Source of the DNA: Candidatus Altimarinota bacterium
Lineage (GTDB): Bacteria > Patescibacteriota > Gracilibacteria > UBA4473
Direction: 5' to 3'
NCBI GenBank assembly: GCA_026982915.1
Contig: JALWQU010000099.1
Location: 1 to 5,769 of the forward strand
Length of the DNA: 5,769 nt
Shown here piece by piece: positions 1 through 4,245 of the stretch. The notes under the pieces are model-generated. The model was not told the origin of the DNA. It ran no database searches and was given only the letters and a program-made list of their open reading frames with translations. Within the stretch, counting starts at the first letter, position 1. The number at the start of each line of letters is the position of its first letter. The position numbers and the translations under genes were made by a program.

Positions 1-135
1 AAGTGGTTTTCCAAAATTTTCTGGATTTTCGACTAAAGTTGTTTCAATTTTGTTTTTTATCTCACGGAGAATTTGAGGCTCAATTTTTTTGAGACGCTTT
101 TTGGTAATCAAATCCCCATAAATAATTTCATACAT
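1..135 (-). CDS. RelE/ParE-type toxin, N-terminal 45 residues (cut by window edge)
   Basis: Probable toxin of a type II toxin-antitoxin pair. The frame starts at ATG (133-135 on the minus strand) with MYEIIYGDLITKKRLKKI and stays open to base 1, so the C-terminal half, including any catalytic residues, lies outside the window. The visible part has the usual start of the RelE/ParE fold: a first beta strand (YEIIY), a basic helix (TKKRLKKIEPQILREIKNKI), then the common hairpin phrase NPENFGKPL. Members of this fold either cleave mRNA at the ribosome (RelE) or poison gyrase (ParE); this fragment cannot tell which. The start lies 3 bases after the antitoxin stop, so the two genes are almost certainly one operon with the antitoxin first. 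The family call is fairly firm; the target is unknown. Confidence 0.8.
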   Translation of the reverse strand, partial: MYEIIYGDLITKKRLKKIEPQILREIKNKIETTLVENPENFGKPL

Positions 136-138
136 AGT

Positions 139-375
139 TTAAGCCGGTAAAACATCTTTCCAAAAGGCCTCATGCGATTCAAACTTTTTGGTTCTTGTTC
201 CTAAATCATCGGCTAAAGCTCCTAAATAATTATCCTCAGCATTTTCAAGACCCTCTCGTAAAAAAATATTAATACTTTGGGATAATGAAATTTTATTTTT
301 CCTGGAAAAATTTTCCAAAATTGACTCAAGATCGAGGGGTAAGGTTACCGGAATGCGTCTTTTTGTTGTTGCCAT
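139..375 (-). CDS. Ribbon-helix-helix antitoxin (78 aa) of a type II TA operon
   Basis: Small DNA-binding antitoxin, expected to bind and neutralise the adjacent toxin and to repress its own operon. Residues 5-13 (KRRIPVTLP) look like the DNA-contacting beta ribbon. Residues 14-27 and 30-44 (SLSQSINIFLREGLE) make the two helices of a MetJ/Arc/CopG-type domain. The acidic, polar C-terminal stretch (about 46-78, with SHEAFWKDV) would be the toxin-binding arm. A longer frame opens at 444, but its extra 23 codons run back across a strong promoter and into the end of the next gene, so I place the start at ATG 373-375. The sequence AAAGGGA directly abuts this ATG, closer than an ideal Shine-Dalgarno. 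The toxin start follows 3 bases after the stop. Confidence 0.88.
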   Translation of the reverse strand: MATTKRRIPVTLPLDLESILENFSRKNKISLSQSINIFLREGLENAEDNYLGALADDLGTRTKKFESHEAFWKDVLPA

Positions 376-390
376 TCCCTTTATTTTATT

Positions 391-428
391 AATCACTTTA
401 TAATTGTAGCAAAAGTGAATCACTTTAT
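391..428. promoter_or_regulatory. Probable autoregulatory operator of the TA operon (palindrome plus half-site)
   Basis: The 11-mer AATCACTTTAT occurs twice on the plus strand, at 391-401 and 418-428, 27 bp apart. The second copy is part of a 15-bp palindrome, AAAGTGAATCACTTT (412-426), so three TCACTTT-type half-sites lie in 38 bp. The palindrome fills most of the spacer between the -35 and -10 boxes and the other half-site covers the expected transcription start. Ribbon-helix-helix antitoxins typically bind short repeated half-sites over their own promoter; assigning this site to the adjacent antitoxin is an inference. Confidence 0.65.
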
Positions 429-431
429 CAA
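403..431 (-). promoter_or_regulatory. Sigma70-type promoter of the toxin-antitoxin operon
   Basis: Read on the minus strand, the -35 box is TTGATA (431-426) and the -10 box is TACAAT (408-403). The spacer is exactly 17 bp, and TGC directly before the -10 gives an extended -10 motif. Transcription should begin near 396, leaving a leader of about 20 bases before the ATG at 375. This placement is what rules out the longer upstream start of the antitoxin frame. Confidence 0.75.
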
Positions 432-440
432 TTTTTTTCA

Positions 441-1190
441 TCAAAAAAGTAACTCAACCCCTTCCACATACTTACAAAAGCTTGTTTTTTCAAGTTTATG
501 CACCTGAATAATCTGATAAAACCAGCGTGGAAGTGAGCCATTGAATTTCACTTCCATGATGACAAAATCCTCATAAAGTGGCGTGCAGGTTTCCCGAAAA
601 GAAGCTCCATTGGCTGATGCAAAATTCAGATCATAATCAAAAGTTACCCGAAAATCAGGATCACCTTTGGCGAAAAAAGGCTTTCGTTTGTAGTGAACCA
701 ATAACTGCGGTTTTAGGTGATAGTTGAGTGTTTCAAACATAATTTCTTCCGCCAAATCCTTATTAATAGTGGTTTCTTTTCCCAGGGAGAAAGGATCATC
801 AATGAAAGCTTCTATGAATTTAGCGGGGAGTATGGCGCGATCTTTTAGCACAATGGCCTCTGATTTTCGTTTCATTTCAAAAAAAACAGGATCGGTTGAT
901 TTATGATGACGGTCATAAGTCCGAATACGAAATTTTTTTCGAGGCGATACTCCGTCTTTATTTTCCTGATAACACTTTCGTGCGGCATTATCAAAATAGA
1001 GTGAATGACAGTCATAAAAATCAGATTCCCCAACAAAAGGATCCCAATGCATGTAGGGCAAAAGAGCCGGAATAATCAAATCAGACAGATCACTCGGGAG
1101 TTTGTACTTCAGTTCAAAACGACGAAAATGAGTTTTGTATTCAGCCATAACAGCTGTAAGGGTAGCTTTATTTTTATTTTTGGCTAACAT
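441..1190 (-). CDS. VTC-domain (polyphosphate polymerase-like) protein, 249 aa
   Basis: Homologue of the catalytic tunnel domain of the yeast VTC polyphosphate polymerase, related to the CYTH/triphosphate tunnel fold. Bacterial members are usually annotated as polyphosphate polymerase domain proteins. Counted from the ATG at 1190, visible tunnel motifs are FELKYKLP (25-32), SLYFDN (63-68), KKFRIRTY (85-92, two basic residues pointing into the tunnel), FFEMKRK (103-109), VHYKRKPF (165-172), TFDYDL (183-188), IMEVKFNG (211-218) and KTSFCKYVEG (235-244). Basic residues and the late glutamate expected for triphosphate and metal binding are all present, so the protein looks functional. There is no signal peptide or membrane segment. 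An in-frame TTG at 1205 could add five residues, and a second ATG at 1148 would give a shorter form starting just before the first motif; no start has a clear Shine-Dalgarno. The gene is divergent from the aminotransferase. The CotH and DUF4956 partners often found beside bacterial VTC genes are absent here. Confidence 0.85.
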   Translation of the reverse strand: MLAKNKNKATLTAVMAEYKTHFRRFELKYKLPSDLSDLIIPALLPYMHWDPFVGESDFYDCHSLYFDNAARKCYQENKDGVSPRKKFRIRTYDRHHKSTDPVFFEMKRKSEAIVLKDRAILPAKFIEAFIDDPFSLGKETTINKDLAEEIMFETLNYHLKPQLLVHYKRKPFFAKGDPDFRVTFDYDLNFASANGASFRETCTPLYEDFVIMEVKFNGSLPRWFYQIIQVHKLEKTSFCKYVEGVELLF

Positions 1191-1236
1191 AATTAGGAGT
1201 CTCAAGCCTTAAACTAAATTTTAAAGTCAATTTTAC
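1191..1236. promoter_or_regulatory. Short divergent intergenic region of VTC and aminotransferase genes
   Basis: Only 46 very AT-rich bases separate the two divergent ATG codons, so both promoters must overlap here or lie inside the opposing genes. On minus, TAAAAT (1235-1230) could be a -10 for the VTC gene, with only a poor -35 (TGGACT) at 19 bp. On plus, CATAAT (1188-1193) is a possible -10 for the aminotransferase without a good -35. Neither gene has a recognisable Shine-Dalgarno. These are weak candidates only. Confidence 0.3.
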
Positions 1237-2463
1237 ATGAAATACCTCGGAAACAGTCCAGAAAATATCTTTCAACGCATTCGAAAAATGTATATCGGTC
1301 ACTACGGAAAAGTAACCGATGTTCTCAACGCCGCCACAGGGCAGCCTGATAGTGTCCCACCGATGACCCTTCGGAAGTTGGTCGCCAAATGGGTGCTCAA
1401 TGAGGAAAACCAAACGCATACTTATTGGGATAATGACGATCCTGGTGAATTTTGTATGAATATGATCCGACGAGTGGCTCGGTTTGACGTGAAACAATAT
1501 GAGCACCTCGCCACACTCGTGCTTCCGGGGGAAAAATCGATGCTTCCGCTCATGCCTATCACTTGTGCGGCAAAACAAAAAAACCTGCCTAAAGTGGCGG
1601 ACAATGAGGGTTTTATTCGGACAATTCCGTCTTATGATCTTTTGGAAACATGGGCGGATTACATCGATGCGCCTTGTCAGCGATGGCCGTTGTATTCGGC
1701 AGAAACCTTTCGATTAAACCTTAAGAATCTGCCTAAAAGTGAAAAACCACCACGGCTTATTGTCGTGGTTAAACCCGGAAATCCTTGTCCTGTTGGGGCT
1801 TCTCGTGAGGAATGGGTAGAACTTATCGAGTATTGCCTCAAGCATCAAATACGGCTTGTCAATGATGGGGCCTATGCGAGTCTTATTCACGGATCACATG
1901 TTCCACTTTGCCAGGTAGCCGCTGAATATCCAGACCTAGAATGGATGGAAATTTTCTCGGCCTCAAAAGCGCTTTCGGCTTGTGGTTGGCGGCTTGGTTC
2001 GGCGGTTGGAAGTGCGGATTTTATTACCGAGCTTGCCAAGGTAAAAGGGAATGCTGATTCGGGGCCTTTTGGTCCAGCTTTAAACGGTATGGCGGAATAT
2101 TTCCGAGATGATATCGCCTCAACGGAAATGGAGGCTATTCAGAAAATGTACGAACGACGACTAAAAATTGCAACGAAGATTTTTACCGATGCGGGATTCA
2201 AACTCGCTTGTCCGAGTGATGCGGGATTTTTTATGCTTTTCCACTGTCCAAAAATGCTGGACGGAAAACCGATGAAGGATAACGAGCAGTTTAATCTCGA
2301 ACTCATGCAAAAAGTAGACCTCGTAGGCGTTCCTTTTGCGGAAACTCGCCCAGACGGGAGTGAGGGGCAGTTTATTCGGTTTAGTGCTTGTATTGATTAC
2401 GAAGATGAAGCTTTTGCGGATAAGATGCGAGCCGAAATGAAAAAAATCACTATTGGGTACTAA
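1237..2463 (+). CDS. PLP-dependent class I/II aminotransferase, 408 aa
   Basis: Fold-type I aminotransferase, expected to be cytosolic and dimeric, moving an amino group between an amino acid and a 2-oxo acid. Landmarks in order: TGQPDSVPP (34-42, substrate-side loop), PGEKSM (97-102, cofactor phosphate region), KPGNPCPVGAS (179-189, containing the conserved Asn182), NDGAY (209-213, Asp210 for the pyridine nitrogen and Tyr213), SASKALSACGWRLG (241-254, Lys244 as Schiff-base lysine and Arg252 for the phosphate), and IRFSAC (380-385, Arg381 as substrate carboxylate binder). All key residues are present and the length is normal for the family. The substrate is not readable; aspartate-type or LL-diaminopimelate-type aminotransferases are possible relatives. 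The loop around Asn182 differs from the usual NPxNPTG. ATG at 1237 is chosen because the first residues already fit the family N terminus; no Shine-Dalgarno precedes it. The gene is convergent with the DHH gene, with a MITE-like insertion between. Confidence 0.88.
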   Translation: MKYLGNSPENIFQRIRKMYIGHYGKVTDVLNAATGQPDSVPPMTLRKLVAKWVLNEENQTHTYWDNDDPGEFCMNMIRRVARFDVKQYEHLATLVLPGEKSMLPLMPITCAAKQKNLPKVADNEGFIRTIPSYDLLETWADYIDAPCQRWPLYSAETFRLNLKNLPKSEKPPRLIVVVKPGNPCPVGASREEWVELIEYCLKHQIRLVNDGAYASLIHGSHVPLCQVAAEYPDLEWMEIFSASKALSACGWRLGSAVGSADFITELAKVKGNADSGPFGPALNGMAEYFRDDIASTEMEAIQKMYERRLKIATKIFTDAGFKLACPSDAGFFMLFHCPKMLDGKPMKDNEQFNLELMQKVDLVGVPFAETRPDGSEGQFIRFSACIDYEDEAFADKMRAEMKKITIGY

Positions 2464-2503
2464 TTTCCCCGGTTTTCTCGTGTGGTTGTAATGGCGCAAT
2501 AAA

Positions 2504-2520
2504 GGAAAGTCTGATAAATT
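2504..2520 (+). repeat. Left terminal inverted repeat of the MITE-like element
   Basis: GGAAAGTCTGATAAATT, an exact reverse complement of 2672-2688. It is preceded by TAAA at 2500-2503, the left copy of the presumed target duplication. The match stops abruptly on its inner side (2521 against 2671), as expected for a terminal repeat. Confidence 0.85.
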
Positions 2521-2590
2521 AATAAGTAGCGCTTAAAAGAAAGATAGAGACAGCCTAAGAAATTCGTCTTTTAGTAAAATTTCCACTCAA

Positions 2591-2611
2591 AATCCTTTCT
2601 GATAAAGGATT
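2591..2611. repeat. Perfect 8-bp hairpin inside the MITE-like element
   Basis: AATCCTTT (2591-2598), a five-base loop CTGAT, then AAAGGATT (2604-2611). Neither side has a run of T long enough for a classical intrinsic terminator (only TTTT-like sequence follows on minus), so a terminator role is possible but not shown. The loop and arms partly echo the terminal repeat (CTGATAA). Confidence 0.55.
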
Positions 2612-2671
2612 ATCAAAAAAGATTTGTTCGTTGAAATTTCATCAAAAATACTATAATTTCTTGGTCGGCTG

Positions 2672-2688
2672 AATTTATCAGACTTTCC
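2672..2688 (-). repeat. Right terminal inverted repeat, supplying the DHH gene stop codon
   Basis: AATTTATCAGACTTTCC, an exact reverse complement of 2504-2520, followed by TAAA at 2689-2692. Read on minus, this repeat encodes the last residues of the DHH-family protein: the codons AGG AAA GTC TGA straddle the junction, and the stop (2680-2678) belongs to the repeat. Confidence 0.85.
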
Positions 2689-3949
2689 TAAAAGGAATTT
2701 CTTTTGGCGCTGTGGGCGTCCCGGCTTTAGGCTTGGATGTCATTTTGAAATCCAACGGGGTAGCGGTTTCTTTTTTCATCGTTATGGTCTGGGCTACGAC
2801 GGGCGTATCGGGCGTCAGGTTGAGTCTGGTTTCTTGGAATTGGGCTAGGAGGGATAAAAGCTTTTCTTTTACAACGGAAGCCGATTGATTATTGAGCGTC
2901 ATATCCAGTCCATCTTTTACGGTGCTACCTCCAAATTCCTTTTGTAGATCCAGCATATTAATCCCCGGATTATTGGTTCTAATCTGAACAAAAGTATTTT
3001 CATTGGTTTCGCAAATGAGGGTGCAAATCTCACTTCCATAGGTAAATCGAAGTAGATTATCCGTCACGTCATCAATATCGTAGATGGTGGCCTTGGTCGT
3101 GTTAAAATCATTTTTTGTCAGGACAGACCAGGCTATTTTGTGCACGGGGTCGACCTCTAGTTGTGAAAGAATTTTTCCCCATAATTTCAGGGTTTTGAGG
3201 GATTTTTTCTTGAATAAATTTTCAATAATATCCGATTGCCTGGCTCCGTCTTGTTGCAGTTTAGAAGCAGATTCGAGGGCTGATGGTGTTGTGTTTTTTT
3301 GTAAAAAACTACCCGTTGCTGACACAATCCCTGTGAGTAAAATAGTGGACAATGTTTCTTTCTGTTCGGGCGTGAGGGTTAGATTTGTAAAAAGGTTGGC
3401 GATAATTTCACAAGCCGAAGATTTTTCTGGTTCATACAGACTCACTCGCCCAAAAACATCATGCGATGGATCCGCTGAAATCTGAATAATAGGTACCTGA
3501 CTAAAGAGCTCGGCTTGATCGGTAAAAACCGATCCCAAGGATTCTAAGTCGGGACTGTCGATGACAACGATGAGATCAAAATCCGCCATTTTGGGGACGA
3601 TTTCAATATCTTTTGGGTCAAGTTTTCCGTTTTGAGGCTTGAGGGTTATTTCGGTAAAATCAGTTGATTTAGTACTGATGTCGGTGTTAACGATATTTTT
3701 AATACGAATCGATAATTCGTTGCTTCCCGGTATTTCGGTGGTCACAAAGGTGTATCCTGGTAAGAATCTTAGTTTTTCAGAAAGTGATCCGTGACAGACA
3801 AGAGTGGATTTTTTTTTCAGGCTATCGAGTAGTACCTGAAAGGCGAGTAACCCTGCGGCTCCGTCTTTGGTTGGTTTTTCTTGGGTGAGGCAAAGGATAT
3901 TATTGGCTCTTTCGATGAAGTTTAGTACTTGTTGGTTTGGGGTCTTCAT
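2678..3949 (-). CDS. Degenerate DHH-family phosphoesterase homologue (NrnA/RecJ-like), 423 aa
   Basis: Relative of the DHH/DHHA1 phosphoesterases (NrnA-type nanoRNase/pAp phosphatase), but with most metal ligands lost. Where NrnA-like proteins have HxxPDxDA, this one has QEKPTKDGA (23-31), keeping only Asp29. Motif II survives as DLIVVIDSPD (125-134, Asp131). The signature DHH is replaced by S158-A159-D160 within ISADPSHDVFG (157-167). The usual DTGxF is ATGSF (211-215). In the C-terminal DHHA1-like domain the GGGH motif reads GGST (340-343). Family-like phrases that remain include EPEKSSACEIIANLF (173-187) and KNTTPSALESASKLQQDGA (218-236). Hydrolytic activity is therefore unlikely; a binding or structural role is an inference. 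Residues about 375-423 form a Pro/Thr/Lys-rich tail, and the final residues come from the terminal repeat of an inserted element. The ATG at 3949 lies about 22 bases after a strong promoter and lacks a clear Shine-Dalgarno. Confidence 0.8.
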   Translation of the reverse strand: MKTPNQQVLNFIERANNILCLTQEKPTKDGAAGLLAFQVLLDSLKKKSTLVCHGSLSEKLRFLPGYTFVTTEIPGSNELSIRIKNIVNTDISTKSTDFTEITLKPQNGKLDPKDIEIVPKMADFDLIVVIDSPDLESLGSVFTDQAELFSQVPIIQISADPSHDVFGRVSLYEPEKSSACEIIANLFTNLTLTPEQKETLSTILLTGIVSATGSFLQKNTTPSALESASKLQQDGARQSDIIENLFKKKSLKTLKLWGKILSQLEVDPVHKIAWSVLTKNDFNTTKATIYDIDDVTDNLLRFTYGSEICTLICETNENTFVQIRTNNPGINMLDLQKEFGGSTVKDGLDMTLNNQSASVVKEKLLSLLAQFQETRLNLTPDTPVVAQTITMKKETATPLDFKMTSKPKAGTPTAPKEIPFRKV

Positions 3950-3978
3950 AGGTCTTTTCGTTGAGAATACGAGAGACT

Positions 3979-4007
3979 ATTTTAATCTATTTGACAATTT
4001 ATGTCAA
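3979..4007 (-). promoter_or_regulatory. Near-consensus sigma70 promoter of the DHH-family gene
   Basis: On the minus strand, TTGACA (4007-4002) and TAAAAT (3984-3979) are separated by exactly 17 bp. Transcription should start near 3972, giving a leader of about 22 bases before the ATG at 3949. This is one of the two clearest promoters in the window; the -35 box lies within one arm of a perfect dyad, so repression or activation by a dimeric regulator is plausible. Confidence 0.75.
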
Positions 4008-4009
4008 AT
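3989..4009. promoter_or_regulatory. Operator-like perfect dyad over the DHH-gene -35 box
   Basis: ATTTGACA (3989-3996), spacer ATTTA, then TGTCAAAT (4002-4009): an 8-bp perfect inverted repeat with a 5-base spacer. Its right arm contains the -35 of the minus-strand promoter and its left arm carries TTGACA in plus orientation. This looks like a dimer-binding site rather than an RNA hairpin, because it lies upstream of the expected transcript start. No gene for a matching regulator is visible apart from the distant antitoxin, whose own half-site (TCACTTT) is different. Confidence 0.55.
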
Positions 4010-4087
4010 CTTTTTTTGTATTAATAAAAAGTATTATCTTATTTGTTGAAGTAGCCATAATGGCCGTATTAGTAAACACATTAAAAA
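4010..4087. other. AT-rich spacer between the DHH promoter and the IS66 left end
   Basis: With the DHH leader, this belongs to a 296-base stretch (3950-4245) without a gene. I find no reading frame of note here. It contains an 11-bp palindrome GCCATAATGGC (4054-4064) of unknown meaning and several T or A runs. It may be the remnant of an original divergent intergenic region interrupted by the insertion sequence. Confidence 0.4.
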
Positions 4088-4106
4088 GTAACTGCTCACT
4101 GCCCCC
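4088..4106 (+). repeat. Candidate left terminal inverted repeat of the IS66 element
   Basis: GTAACTGCTCACTGCCCCC. Chosen for its GTAA start, its abrupt change in base composition and its distance from the transposase gene. It cannot be confirmed because the partner repeat is outside the window. Confidence 0.45.
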
Positions 4107-4192
4107 TCCCGAGAAGCGGTAATTATAGGTAGGAATTAGAAAAAAGAGAATTAAAGTTATCGCAAATAAAGTCTAAAAAAGTCCCTAAAAGA

Positions 4193-4221
4193 TTGGTATT
4201 TGTTATAAGTAAAAGTATACT
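4193..4221 (+). promoter_or_regulatory. Promoter of the IS66 transposase gene
   Basis: TTGGTA (4193-4198), a 17-bp spacer and TATACT (4216-4221). Transcription would start near 4228, giving a leader of about 18 bases that contains the ribosome-binding site. Confidence 0.6.
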
Positions 4222-4235
4222 GAAAGCGTATAAAT

Positions 4236-4241
4236 AAGGGA
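4236..4241 (+). promoter_or_regulatory. Shine-Dalgarno of the transposase gene
   Basis: AAGGGA ends four bases before the ATG at 4246. It is the most normally placed ribosome-binding site in the window and fixes the transposase start. Confidence 0.6.
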
Positions 4242-4245
4242 TAAA

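Larger units (their letters stand above)
2504..2688. mobile_element. MITE-like non-autonomous element, 185 bp
   Basis: A non-coding segment bounded by perfect 17-bp inverted repeats (GGAAAGTCTGATAAATT at 2504-2520 and its reverse complement at 2672-2688), flanked on both sides by TAAA (2500-2503 and 2689-2692), which fits a 4-bp target duplication. The interior is AT-rich and has no meaningful reading frame. It carries further complementary arms (CAGCC and AAGAAATT at 2551-2564 facing AATTTCTT and GGCTG at 2655-2671) and a central hairpin, so the transcript could fold into a long interrupted stem. The GG start, the general shape of the repeat and the 4-bp duplication recall IS5-group ends, as I remember them; no matching transposase is in the window. 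It lies between two convergent genes and may also act as a bidirectional terminator. Confidence 0.75.

Noticed and set aside
376..444. Upstream 23-codon extension of the antitoxin frame (MMKKIDKV... start at 444).
   Set aside because: It runs through a strong promoter whose transcript would start at about 396, and overlaps the end of the VTC gene; the ribbon-helix-helix domain is complete from the ATG at 375.
1191..1205. TTG start at 1205 adding MRLLI to the VTC-domain protein.
   Set aside because: An ATG lies five codons downstream, no better ribosome-binding site favours the TTG, and the extra residues match nothing in the family.
1174..1578. 134-codon minus-strand frame opposite the aminotransferase start.
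   Set aside because: Antisense to a well-supported aminotransferase and without recognisable domains.
2161..2499. 112-codon minus-strand frame opposite the aminotransferase 3' end.
   Set aside because: Shadow of the aminotransferase coding sequence; composition follows its codons and no domain is visible.
2631..2657. Possible outward promoter in the MITE (TTGAAA, then TATAAT at 2652-2657) reading antisense into the DHH gene.
   Set aside because: The spacer is only 15 bp; the -10 is perfect but the pair is below what I would annotate without transcript data.
2503..2689. CRISPR array or phage attachment site in the intergenic region.
   Set aside because: The repeats are inverted, only two in number and perfectly terminal, with a short duplication outside; this fits a small transposable element.
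3084..3485. 133-codon open frame on the plus strand.
   Set aside because: It is entirely antisense to the DHH-family gene, resembles no known protein and has no start signal; treated as a shadow frame.
4054..4064. 11-bp palindrome GCCATAATGGC as an operator or recombination site.
   Set aside because: Short, isolated and not placed over a recognisable promoter; likely chance.
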